A stretch of DNA of 64,000 nt from Acheta domesticus (taxonomy: Eukaryota; Arthropoda; Insecta; Orthoptera; Gryllidae). The notes below the pieces were generated by a model. That model was not told the DNA's origin and searched no databases. It worked only from the letters and a program-made list of their open reading frames with translations. Position 1 is the stretch's first letter; every line of letters starts with the position of its first letter. This document shows, in pieces, positions 45,101 to 56,069 of the stretch. The translations under genes were made by a program, and so were the position numbers. The DNA lies in NCBI GenBank assembly GCA_031308135.1, contig JAHLJT010000631.1, positions 262,092,925-262,156,924 on the forward strand, written 5' to 3'.

Positions 45101-45847
45101 ATTTTATGAGGGTGTTTTGTATAATAACTCTAGATTAATTTCAAAAATTTATCAAAATAGCTCCATTTTTTCCTAACATTTTTTGTTAGACTGTAGCAAA
45201 GTAGGCTGAAGAAGTATCAGGGGTCCGTTCATGAAAACCCCTGAATTTATTGAACTCCCGACATTTATTACAATGTTTGAATAAACTCATTGAACAGTTT
45301 TTAAGATAAGCCAAAAAAGGAACAAATGGTGCAGCTCCCATTTTCTTGATAGAATATAAAGAAAAATCTGAATTTTTGAAAACTGCAACAGCAAATGGTC
45401 AACTTTTTTAAACAGTTTAGTATACCCATGCTTCTATTGATGTTATGGGGTCAGTCCATTTTAAGTGGTAAAGAACTCAATAAATTGGTCGCTCGACCAT
45501 CTCGAAAAAATTTCATATTTTGTACATACATTTCCTTATGTTTTGGCTGTTCAAAACCATCTTTAATTTTTTTTATTGTACCTGGTTAACAAATGGCGGC
45601 CATTTTTATTTCGCGTCGTGCGCCACTTTTTCTGTTCGCAGACATTTACTCTTTCCTAAATTGCTCAGCTCTCGGTTGTTCTAACATTCTAGAATAAAAA
45701 ACATTCGATTCAGCATACTCTGGCCTGCAAATCGAAATATTATTTACCTATTTTCTATGTTTTTATTTGGGAAATATTTGCAACCAAATCTATGGAACGC
45801 GAATGAACGAAATTCGATTTTCAGAGAGTAATTTTTCAAAGAAGTAA
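45101..45847. other. AT-rich non-coding stretch
   Basis: AAATGGCGGCCATTTTT (about 45591-45607) is a near-palindromic pair of YY1/Pho-type cores. No gene was found. Confidence 0.5.
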
Positions 45848-46400
45848 TAAACCTCAGATCAACCTGATGTCACTGCAGTCCCTCTGACCGGGAGATCCTA
45901 GGTTCGAATCCCGACGGCGGCAGGATTTTCGACACTAGCTCGTCAGCTAGGTCGACTTCAGTCGCTGTCTGGAGGAGAATTCTAGCGGCCTAATGATCTG
46001 ATCAGTAGTTTTCCGTGGTTTCTTCGATCAACACCAGGCGTATGCCGGAGCAGTACCCTAACAAAACGGGCTACGGACCGCGCGCGATCTTTCCTTTTTC
46101 TTCCTTGTCCTCTCCTCTCCTCTTACACACACACTTACACTAACATGCACTACACTACCACACATGCCGGGAGACCGGTCGGGAGCTTACAGCTTGTCCC
46201 GACTGGGGCGGTACCCCGCTGGTGGGAGATACTTGATAAAGCGGAAAACCCCGCTAGTCGACGATAGGTCGGCGCCAGATCTCGCCATCCAACGGGGAAA
46301 AGATCATCACCGCCTCCCGAGAAAAACACGCACTACATTTACGGGACTAACGGCTTAAGTAGTTGACGAGCCCGGAAACACGAATCAATCAACCAATCAA
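45848..46400 (+). mobile_element. SINE family S2, full-length plus-strand copy
   Basis: The tRNA-derived head has a perfect B-box GGTTCGAATCC (45901-45911). The body follows: GGCGGCAGGATTTTCGACAC, CTAGCTCGTCAGCTAGGTCG, CTGTCTGGAGGAGAATTCTAG, TTCCGTGGTT, then a pyrimidine/CA-rich stretch and GCCGGGAGACCGGTCGGGAG. The tail is ACGGGACTAACGGC, GTTGACGAGCCCGGAA and AATCAATCAACC. At about 550 bp it is long for a SINE. The internal 46164-46358 ORF is a shadow. Confidence 0.9.
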
Positions 46401-46589
46401 GTAGATTAAAACAGCTTCGATGTTTGAAAAAGTATTATACGCGGTGGCGTATGTCTTACAAAATAACTCCATAGTAAACATTAAGTCGCTGGTTTTTTGT
46501 CAATTCGTGTCAATTGTGTCAATTCGCGCGACGAGCTCGTTCTATCTGCTTTGAACGGCGCATATTTTTTATATCTAATACCCGTAAGG

Positions 46590-46960
46590 ATATAAAATAC
46601 TACGATTTTCAGTACTTTTTTGCTTGAATCGCGTATTTCAGGACAACGCAAGACAATTTAAATCAACTCGGTCATGCAACTAATAACAAAATAAGTGATA
46701 CAGTACATACGTACTTTGCATTTCATTTCTCGTATAATACCGCGGAAAATCAATTTCAAGATTTTGCGACAATACAGTTTATGAGATCACTGATATCGAA
46801 ATATTGTTTTTAACACATCTATAAATCTGTCTGTCCATCTACTAACACATCTAGCGCCTCCACAATACACAAAACTGTCCCTTTATTTGATGTTTCCAAC
46901 CTATCTGGCAAGACTCAAAATTCTACGAATTTTATACCAAAAAACCTCGCCTCCAATAAT
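46590..46960. repeat. Dispersed repeat R3, third unit
   Basis: It aligns with 44760-45090 in the same orientation: ATATAAAATACTACGATTTTCA, TATTTCAGGACAACGCA, CGGAAAATCAATTTCAAGATTT, CTGTCTGTCCATCTA, GCCTCCACAAT, TTTCCAACCTAT, CAAAATTCTACGAATTTT. The SINE at 45848 lies between the tandem pair and this unit. Confidence 0.7.
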
Positions 46961-47798
46961 CTAAAGGAAGAACAACTAGTAGAAACACCACAACAACACA
47001 TTCAAAGAATGTACCAACCACATCAACAAATGTCATGATCAGAAATGTAGTGGCCTACAGAAGTTGGAAATAATATGGTCCTTCCCAAACAACCTTCACG
47101 ACAACGGACTTATACCTAGAGTGATAACGATGTAGAAACAGCAGCAAACATACTAGTGACCTATTATCAAAATTTCATATAGTGAACTGAAATATATCTG
47201 CTGCATCGTGACCAGCGATTGATCGCTATTAAAACATCCATTAAACATTCTACACGTTTGAGCGTTATTGAAACGGTTTTGCCTATCCTGTATTATTGTT
47301 TATTACGATAAATTAAGATGTTGTTGACACGAGGTTCTCGGGATCGTTAAGTGGTTTAGTGGGTGTGGGTTTGGGGTTACATTGTCGGAACTTAGGGAAA
47401 TCCAAAACAAGAAGAACAAACTCATCCTTTAGTTTAAAAAAGTAAACAAGTAATTATCAATTAATAAAATAAAATGTAAGTAATTAGAATAATGCTGATA
47501 ATAACCAACATCCATAATGATAACAGTAATATAAAACATGAAAACATATCTATACTTGATGGCCGTGTTGCGTGCCTTCCATGCATTCTTGGCCAAAATC
47601 AACAGCACGATTTATGAATTGCACTTCTCTGCATATTCTATGAAAATTCCAAGTTCACATTACATTTTGTACCTCATTCTTTAGATTTTACTGTCACACT
47701 TCATTTAATAGCTTGAAATGGAAATAAGTTCACTTTATAAATGCATACTATGCAAAGTTAAAACTGAACAATGTAAAAGAAAGAAAACCAAATCATTC
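46961..47798. other. AT-rich non-coding stretch
   Basis: Nothing was recognised. Confidence 0.5.
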
Positions 47799-48107
47799 TT
47801 ACATTGGTGTTATCGTGGGCACAAGTAACTTGCCATCGAGATTCCTTGACAGCGTTTGGTAGACAATTATCATCATCTCCCTCTGAGGGTAAATAGTCCA
47901 ATGCTGTCCAACTTCTGAGACACCTGCCACGGAGGCGCTGGTGTCCACGGAAAACCCCAAATGCAGCGTGCCAGCCGGCGCGTGGAAGGCCCGTCTCGAG
48001 GTGGCAGCAATGGCACGGACGTAGCCTCCCCGACGAAGGTTCGTTCGCTGCAACTTCACTCCGCATGTGAACAGAGTGTATCCCTCCGCTCTGTAGTTCG
48101 TGGTTGG
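47799..48107 (-). CDS. Candidate exon of unknown protein (minus strand)
   Basis: On the minus strand an open frame of about 102 codons with high GC and GC-ending codons stops at TAA (47799). The consensus donor AAT|GTAAGA begins at 47802, so the stop could be intronic read-through. The frame includes 'VRAIAATSRRAFHAPAGTLH', 'GFSVDTSASVAGVSEVG', 'IYPQREMMIIVYQTLS' and 'NLDGKLLVPTITPM'. A second frame of 129 codons overlaps (47758-48147), which weakens the call. No acceptor with a good pyrimidine tract was found upstream. The family is not recognised. Confidence 0.25.
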   Translation of the reverse strand, partial: PTTNYRAEGYTLFTCGVKLQRTNLRRGGYVRAIAATSRRAFHAPAGTLHLGFSVDTSASVAGVSEVGQHWTIYPQREMMIIVYQTLSRNLDGKLLVPTITPM

Positions 48108-49326
48108 CTACGCCATTCGCGCCACGACCATACTCACATGCCGCCACGGGTCACAGCCAGAACTGTCATAGCATATTATTTTCTCTAGTACTTCTTTAAA
48201 ATGCCCAAAATGCCAGCCAAAACATGCAGATATTTTTGCTGAAATATCACAGAACTTGGCAGCTAAAGGTTGGCAGTTAAGGTCACGCTCGGTGTCTGAT
48301 CGTGTTCTTTAAGGATAAAATTATTTCGACCCGTTGTATAGAGAGTCAGGAAATAAATCAGTTTTCAAAGGGACCTAACTCCTACAGCGCACGACGCTCT
48401 GAAGGGGAGTGTGGTGTCCGCCAGCCAATGAGAACAAGTGACTACCACATGCATTTGTGTACGTGCTGAGTGAAGTTAGAGCGAACGGACTTTAGCGTTT
48501 CGGCTCCACACTTCTGTTCGAGCACGGCTCTCTCCTCAGTACCGCCCCTTACCAGAATTGCCCTCCTTGGCCTCATGCTACCTTTCAACTTCCACATAAC
48601 GTGGTGGAGACCACAACAGTGGCGCGCTCTCCTGTACCGCCTTCTTACAGGAACTAAAATCCGGACTGCTGCCAAAGATACGTGGCTGTTCCGTTGGTTT
48701 GCGAAACGCAAGCAGGCGCGCAATGTTACGAAACATAGCGTCGATATTCGCGCTTTCTTTAGCGGTTTCATTTATTTATATATTATGAATAACTGAACAT
48801 TTCGAAGAAACGTTTCGTATTTCTCACAAATTCGCCAATTTTTATGTGCGGATGTTGGCGAGCCTAACCTTCAGCTATACCCAGGGACAGTAGTGCCACC
48901 TACAGTAGCGTAAGCCAATTTTTCGGTGTGAAGGACCCATAACTCTGGAATTCTGACTACGAGTAGTCTTAACGTAGTCATAACAATAAACGTTTGCGTA
49001 GTCATAGCAATAAACGTCTTTACTTCGTATTTGAGAACTACATAAACGTTATTTACAACACAGACTACATTGATTTCAAGCGACTATCAAATCGATAGGA
49101 GCAACAATTATTCATTTCTTCAGAGCCCCCCTATAAGTTTTTTTTCGTAAGCATCGCCGTATTTTGTTGAAGTATTAAATACGTTCTCTATACTACGTAC
49201 CTAGTATGTGAGAAAGTGAAAATAATCACAATCTCCCACGAGTGACCAAGGAACCAACGTACCTATTACTTTGTTGATCTAGAATGACAACGAAATAATG
49301 AAGGCATTTACAAAATAACAGTTTTA
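48108..49326. other. Non-coding stretch of intermediate GC
   Basis: Overlapping ORFs on both strands at 48442-48796 have no recognised domain. A short tandem repeat GTAGTCATA(A/G)CAATAAACGT lies at about 48975-49018. Confidence 0.5.
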
Positions 49327-49510
49327 GTGAATGTCAAAATTAAATTCGAGTCACCGCGTAAGAGAAAAGATCTTGATGTCATAAATGCCAGCGGTTACAA
49401 TCCGAGTCACAGATACGATATCCGTAGAGTTAGATGTAAAATATGTGGAGGTGATCACCTCACTGAAACGTGCACCAAAGATAAACTGACACCAGATAAG
49501 CATGCCACCG
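49327..49510 (+). pseudogene. Retroelement Gag/ORF1 zinc-knuckle fragment
   Basis: The frame reads '...RRVRCKICGGDHLTETC' then T-K-D-K-x-T-P-D-K. C-x2-C-x3-H-x4-C (about 49435-49473) is the knuckle spacing seen in second knuckles of Jockey-type LINE ORF1 proteins, where HLT..C and a following P..C.NCGG segment are usual. The frame is cut off by the S2 SINE at 49511, just where the next knuckle should start. There are no further Gag domains upstream. Confidence 0.55.
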
Positions 49511-50062
49511 AGAGAGGTGGCTCAGTGCAGCAACTGATGTCACTGCAGTGATTCTGACCGATAGGTCCTAGTTTCGTGTCCCGACAGCGGCAGGATTTTC
49601 GACACTAGCTTGTCAGCTAGGTCGCATACAGCCGCTGTCTGGAGGAGCATTCTAGCGGCCGGCTGCTCTGATCGGTAATTTTCCGTGGTTTCTCCGGTCA
49701 ACACCAAGTGAATGCCGGAGCAGTACCCTAAGAAATGGGCCACGGACCGCGCGCAATCTTTCCTTCCTCTTCCTTGTCCTATCCTCCCCGTCTTACACGC
49801 ACACACTTACACTAACATACACTACACTACCACACATGCCGGAAGACCGGTCTGGGGCTTAAAGATTGTTCCGACTGGGACGACGCTCCGCTGGTGGGAG
49901 ATACCTGGTTGGGGAAACCCCGCCAATGGACGGTAGGTCAGCGCCTGATCTCGCCATCCAGCGGGGAAAGATCACCGTCACATCCCAATGGAAAAAATGC
50001 ACTACACGTACGGGACTAATGACCTCAGTAGTTGACACGTCCGGAATCACTAACAATCATCA
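49511..50062 (+). mobile_element. SINE family S2, full-length plus-strand copy inserted in a Gag relic
   Basis: The A-box GGTGGCTCAGTG (about 49515) and a B-box GTTTCGTGTCC (49571; one change from consensus) head a body almost identical in order to 45848-46400. The tail is ACGGGACTAATGACCTCAGT, AGTTGACACGTCCGGAATCA. It interrupts the zinc-knuckle frame, so it is younger than that relic. Confidence 0.9.
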
Positions 50063-50740
50063 TGCCCACTGCGATGACGCCCAGCCTGCCAACTAAAGAG
50101 CTGTAGAATACACAGAAATTGAATTAGCCGTATTAATAAATTTAACTATTGTCAGAAGAATGCTGTCGTGAATTCTTACTGTTAAAACCAAAAACCTTTT
50201 ATTTTCGAACTACATATGGATGAATTAATAAAAATGTGTTCCATTCCCATTGTAAATCGCCATGTTTTCAAAGTGAATACGTGACTGAACTGCATGAGAA
50301 TACATTCAATTACAAAAGTACGCAAATAAAATATAAAATACTCCATAAATAACAAACTACTTTGCATTTTGACTCTGTAATGCCTTATGTGTCTCTCATA
50401 CAAATTAACTTTTCCATCTACGTTAAGTGCCGAAGACTAAATATCCTGTCCACAGGTCTTCAATTGAATAAGAGAAACTGCGAGGAACTGAGATGTAATA
50501 TCCTAAGAATGTAGAAACTGGAATGCACTTTCTAAATACTACTTCGGTGTTTTCGGTAGTGTAGAACAAAAAACAAAAGAGAAAATTCTTAGATCGTTGT
50601 AAACATTCGAGTTTTAATCGAAAGAAATTTCAACTCTGTTATTTTCTAAATGCAGTGTTTTGTACTGTGTTTTCATTTCTCTCCCACTGGATATACAACA
50701 TTGCAACGTAAAACAGAACGAAAACCAAATAACGAAGTCG
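50063..50740. other. AT-rich non-coding stretch
   Basis: Nothing was recognised. Confidence 0.5.
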
Positions 50741-51560
50741 GTTCGCACCGACAACTCGCGAATACGGTCCACCCACGCCTCTCATTCCACAGCCTGATTC
50801 CGCGAGAGCGCGAATCCTGTGTAAATCGCAATCCGAGTATCTCGGAGGCAGCAAAGCGTCGATGGCTGACGCACCGACGCGGCGCAAGGGGGTGGGGCGG
50901 GACCTCTCGTAAAAAAGCCTCTCAGCAAGGAAGGCGGCGTTCGGTCTGCTTGACAAGGCCTGCGGCTGGGAGTGACGAGGGGAGGCGGGAAGGAGCGGCG
51001 GGGAGTAGCGGGGCGGAGCGAGACGGAGTGTGGCGATGTGAGGGGGCGGGCGGGTGGGGGGAACAGGTTGGTGCGTCATGTGGGGGGGAGGGGAGCGGGA
51101 GGGAGTGACGGTAGGCGGAGCGGGCTGGGTGGTTCGGGGCTGGGTGGTGCGGCGTGTGGAGGTGCGGAATGGGGCAGGACGGAGCGGGTAGGAGTGGACC
51201 GGGTCGAGCGGGACGGGTGGGGTAGGGGCGGGGTTGGACGGGTCGGGTCGGGTCGAATTGGGCCGGAGCGGTACAGGCCGAGCAGGGTAGGGAGGCGCGA
51301 GGTGTGGCGAGGAGGTGTGAGGGAGTCCGGGTCGCCGCCTCCTCGGCAGCGCGACGATGGCTGCGGCTGCCGCTGCGATGCGATGCGTCGCGGGCGTGAT
51401 TACATGCGCTGATTGCGCCACGCCCCCCCCCGCCCCCCCGCCCCCTCCGCCCGGGGCGCTGGCCCCCCGCCCACGTCGCCCGAACGCACCTCAGCGCTCG
51501 CCGCCGGCGCTGCCCACGAAAGACGATGCGGGTGCGGATACAGTTGAGGAAATGCAATCT
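50741..51560. promoter_or_regulatory. GC-rich island 13 with G-rich minisatellite
   Basis: The left edge is CpG-rich unique sequence (50741-50950). A strongly G-biased plus-strand tract (about 50975-51320, units such as GGAGCGGG, GGGTCGGGTC, GGGGCTGGGTGG) is followed by a C-run switch at about 51421-51470. The ORFs up to 260 codons (Pro/His/Ser-rich, minus) are composition artefacts. Confidence 0.45.
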
Positions 51561-51639
51561 GTGTTTCAACCTGCTCAAATTAGCTTACTCATGTCTATTA
51601 TTTATAATACTTTTCGTTTCTTTCTCGATTTACTACGTA

Positions 51640-52700
51640 CGTAATAAAGAGATATTATCGCAGTACTGCTGCGGAAGTTAGTGATTTTTTACAGAAAACC
51701 TCATATTGTGGGTCATCGATAACGAAAAAGTGGGTAGTTTCCATACGTAGAAAAAAAACTTCCTCTCACACGTTGTGAAATCAAAATCCTCGTTTTGCAG
51801 GTCCTCGGTACCGAAACTCATTTCACGGCAAAAGGTCTGTCCGTCCGTGCTCAAATCACCTGCTAAACCGCTCCGAAGACTTTCTTCATAATTAATATTC
51901 TTCGACCGCTCTGAACGAACTCGAGGCTCTGCGAATTGGTAATGGATATTTTGATTTTGGGGGATACTTTACATGAATCCTAAACATCTTGAAAATTTCC
52001 TCAAAAATGGCTCCAATTTTTTTATTAAACTTTGTTATCGGATAGTGTAGAGAACGCTTAAAAATGTTGCAAGTCTCATTTTCATTAAAATATCTCAATT
52101 TTGAAAAATTGCAAAAGTTCCACTTTTTCGGCGTCTTCCTACAGCTACAACATTGGAGACAGAGATTTTCTGCGTAATGACATGTTTTTCAGCGACAGAT
52201 ATTTAAATAAGGTCAAGTACAATTTTTCGAAAATGAGAGTTGTTTTTACCTAATTTTGCGTGAAGTACATAGAATTTTAAACAATTATTTTCTCAAAAGG
52301 TTCCAACTGTTTGCTTAAATTTTTTCTTCGTGTACAGCAAATGGCGGTAAAAAAATGTGCTGTTCGTTTTCCAACGAACTCTCTGAAAATTTGAAAATTG
52401 CAAAACAATTATCATTGCAAAAGTACAATATTGATTCTAGAAATACTTTTCTTATACAAAATCTGTAAATAAAGGCATGTGGAATTGTTTAAAGTGACGA
52501 GTAGTTTTCACGTAATCTTTGCTAAAAATGTTTTTGCTATTTATTTAAAAATGTTCATGTTTTAAAATTTATTCCACGAATAGCCGAAAGAACTTTAAAA
52601 ATGGCATAGGTCTCGTTGTCGGTTTCTGAAATTTCGGAATTTTTGAGAATTTCAAAAGTTACAAATAACGTTAGAAAATATGTGCTGTCTTTGCTAAGCT
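51640..52700 (+). repeat. Segmental repeat R4, copy 1
   Basis: It aligns in direct orientation with 53440-54690. Landmarks are CTGCGG(A/T)(A/G)G, TTTT(T/C)(T/A)ACAGAAA, TTGATTTTGGGG(G)ATACTTTACATGAA, the TTAAAAA(T/G)..GCA block, CAATTATTTTCTCAAAA, GTTACAAATAACGT. R3 units share the opening CTGCGGAAAGT..AT..TTT motif, so R3 and R4 may be one superfamily. Confidence 0.65.
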
Positions 52701-53139
52701 AGTTTAACTTTTGTAACAATTTTACTAAGCTTGATACCCCTATTTTTAATACATGTTTCAAAACAATTGCTGATACCAAAAAATTTAGAATATATTTTTG
52801 AAATATACATTGTTTATGCCTGTTGTTCCAATTATTCGTCTATTAATCGTTGAAGTTTCCTTAAGAAATTCTGTTAACCTAGAATAAAATGATGCGCATT
52901 TTCACTCAGCACAAAATATTCTTACAATGCCTCCTTTGTTTTGCACGCATTATTTAGGTGCCCAACCATGCATTCGCACCTTTTCATTCACCCCCTTCTT
53001 CCGAACTTCTTCAGCCCTTTTCTTACAAACAAAAATACGCCATCCTTTCCCTTCCGCTCTTTCCAAGTATCTCCTGATCCTTTGCTCCACCTCACGTTTT
53101 CCTGTGCAAAAACGTGGGATTTCGGCCTGATTCACAAAA

Positions 53140-53290
53140 CAAACTCGTTGAGTTGTGCCGACAGCGCGGGCGTCGCTCAGTTTTAACGAGACTCGCCGCC
53201 CCGTGGAGATGCCGCTCGACAGAGCCCGCTGCAAATCGTATCAGCTGCAATTACCGCAGCAGGCGGCCGGACAGAGGCCACTAGCAATGT
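53140..53290. promoter_or_regulatory. GC/CpG-rich island 14 (small)
   Basis: About 150 bp, CpG-rich, with GCTGCAATTACCGCAGC at about 53244-53260 containing an AATTA homeodomain-like core. It lies between the two R4 copies. Confidence 0.35.
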
Positions 53291-53439
53291 GAGGCACACG
53301 ACACAAGAGACGTGACCCCTTGTAAATTCGAAGTTGGGATGATAAATGTAGGTTTTACTCATTCAGTGAAAGGAAGGTGTTTTTTTCTTTGTAAATAACT
53401 ATTCAGGGACAATGTGCTCTACAAGAAACCAAGGAGTTG

Positions 53440-54690
53440 TATACAAAATGTACTATTTATACATTCTCGCATTACTACGTTTATGTAGTAAAGAGAAAGT
53501 ATTGTAAAACTGCGGTGGAAATTGACGATTTTTCTACAGAAACGTTGTGCAGTCAGAATCCATATTTCGACGGTCCTTAATACCGTAATATGGATTGACG
53601 GCACAACATCTCCCTGTGCGTGCGCCCGTCTGTGGTCAAGGCTAAAAAAGTAAACCGTTCAGACAATTTTCTCCAAACCTGATATTCCCCGGTCGACCTG
53701 ATCGACCTCAAGGTCCTGCGAGATTGAAACGATATTTTGATTTTGGGGATACTTTACATGAAATCTTAACAATTTTTTCAAACACTTCTTCATATTGAGT
53801 TAATTTTTTTTTCATTAAACCTTTTCAAAGGCTTGCGCAAAGAACGCTTAAAAAGCGCAGATTTAATTTGCGTTGAAATCTCTAAATTTTTGAAAATTGC
53901 AAAAGTTTAAAATTTCTTGGTCGTATTCATATACGTACAATAGTGAAGATCAAGATTTTTTTGTATGAAATCAGTTGTTCTGAGACAGGTGTTAGCATAA
54001 GGCCAAGTACAATATTTCGTAAATGTGAGTAGTTTTCGCGTACTTGCGCGTGAGCTATAGGCAGGTTGCAAACAATTATTTTCTCAAAACGGTTTCAAGT
54101 TGTTTCCTTAATTTTTCGCGTATGTGGGAAAGGAATCGTTCTTTAGTATTTCCGGCGAACTCCGTGTTTTCGAGAATAGCAAAAAATTAACAATGAAAAA
54201 GTATAATATTGATAACATAATGGCCTTTTTGTTAAATCAAATCTATTGTAAAAGATTAGATCTTTAAGTAAGGCCATTTACATTTTTAAACGAGTAGTTT
54301 TTACATAATTTCTGCTTGAAATTTTTGCAATTTACATTTTTCGCCAAAAATGGCTCCGAACATTTTATTAAATTTTCATTCTCGGATAGAGTAAAGCACA
54401 CTCAAAAAAATGACACAGGCTTCATTTTTGCTGAATTCTGAATCTCCGAAAATTGCGTAAGTTAAAAGGAATGCGAAGAATTGTTAGTTGTCTAAGCGTG
54501 GGTAAAACTAAGTACAGCTGTATGAGTGGTGGAGTGGCAAGTCCATGGACTTGAGATCAAATCTCAGCGCAGAGAAATATTTTCTTTTGCTCGGAAGACT
54601 TTTGCAAATTCATGACATAGTATAATATTGCGAGGGCGTTACAAATAACGTCAGAAAGTAAGTGATCTGGTAGCATCATTCATTTTGTTG
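53440..54690 (+). repeat. Segmental repeat R4, copy 2, with a small insertion
   Basis: This copy is diverged from 51640-52700. Relative to copy 1, about 165 bp are inserted between GCGTAAGTTA (54462) and GTTACAAATAACGTCAG (54638). The insert carries the tRNA-like sequence annotated next. Confidence 0.6.
54518..54580 (+). repeat. tRNA-like sequence in the R4 insertion
   Basis: GAGTGGTGGAGTGGCAAG resembles an A-box region, and GACTTGAGATCAAATCTC (about 54549-54566) has B-box-like placement and forms an arm. The B-box deviates from GGTTCRANNCC and no acceptor stem is seen, so a SINE or tRNA relic is more likely than a gene. Confidence 0.3.
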
Positions 54691-56069
54691 TGTTTATGGA
54701 CAGAAATAAATAAATGCGGAAGATCTGGTATCATTCATAATACTCTTAATGTGTTTGCAAGTTTCAGACAAACATTCTGTATAAGCGTCCTTATTTCGTG
54801 AAAATTTATCTCGCGACCAAAGTCGAATATAAATTGTGTTTGCAATCATGTCCTGTTTTAGGTTACGGGTGACCTTTCTTTCATACAATTCTGAAATAAA
54901 TCTCTTCAGTTCGGCAGAATGAAATATTGACAAAATAGATCTTTTAAAATATTACCATCCAACCGCCTCGATAAGTGTATTTCGACACTATATTAAGAAC
55001 AATTAACAGATAGTTGCAGTTAACAGTTGATTAAGAATTAAGAGAAACATTAATTTTGTGAAAAATTACTCAATAATCCATAATTTAAATTAGTAAATTT
55101 ATTAGACTCCAACTCTGTATTCATACAAGAAGATGTTTTGATATATCGCATTTCAAATATTAATCTAGGATACCAGAAATTTTCGCGGGTTAAAATCCGT
55201 ATCTCCTGGAAATTCACGTGATGGGAAGTTGTAATTCTGTCGTATAAGAGAATTCTGTTTATATCCCAGGTTTTTTATATTTCTTTTATGTTCAAGTAGA
55301 CTTGTGGTCAACTTACGTTGAGTTTGACCAATGTATGATCAATTATCCGAGGTATTTGGTTGGTTTATTTGTTGAGGTTCAGGATGATCGAATTGTATGT
55401 GATGTACGACGTAGTGGATGGAGGGGGGAGGGGGTAGTCAACGATGGCGCGTTTTCTAGTTCTCATATCTTTATTTAGGTCAGAAGTTACTGTTTTATCG
55501 TTTAGGAGTTTTGTTTTCAGACAATTTCTGAACTCTACGTAATAGTTTCATCTTTCAACCTATATCGATGGTGAGAAAAATATTGAAGCAATTTGTAACC
55601 ACTTCGTGGAAACTCCGGCATTCTCTTACAAACCATACCCGGACGGTGGAATCTTATTTTAATATATGTTGCTGTAGATAAAAGTTGTGTAATTGGAAGA
55701 ACGTTGTGCGTAAATATTAGGCTAGTTTTTCAAAAACGACGTTGTCATTTGAGTCCCGCGGAAAGGACCGTAAGCAGATAAAGTGTTCAAAATATATCTT
55801 TGCTTTACTTAAAAAATTGGAAATATTTTCTCAAAAAACTTGCAGAAAATCATTGTAATATTTTGCTAAATACGTGTAGCATTAATTCTTAAACGTAGCA
55901 TAAAATATTCCTCAAATTTTAAACTTATTCTGGAGTAAAGTTTTGTCATCCCTCTCACATTTGCGTTCGCTGGTAACGGGAATATGATTAGTAAGAATGT
56001 CATTTATATAATCCATTTTGTGTATCTGAATGTGTTGGAAACTTCAATAATCGCACTAAACTTCCTAAG
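54691..56069. other. AT-rich non-coding stretch
   Basis: No gene or repeat was recognised. Confidence 0.5.

Noticed and set aside
48442..48796. Overlapping 108- and 109-codon ORFs on opposite strands
   Set aside because: They are mutual shadows, neither with a recognisable domain or splice boundaries.
50639..51578. 260- and 218-codon Pro/His/Ser-rich minus-strand ORFs in island 13
   Set aside because: They follow from a strand-biased G-rich minisatellite; no signal peptide, domain or splice structure.
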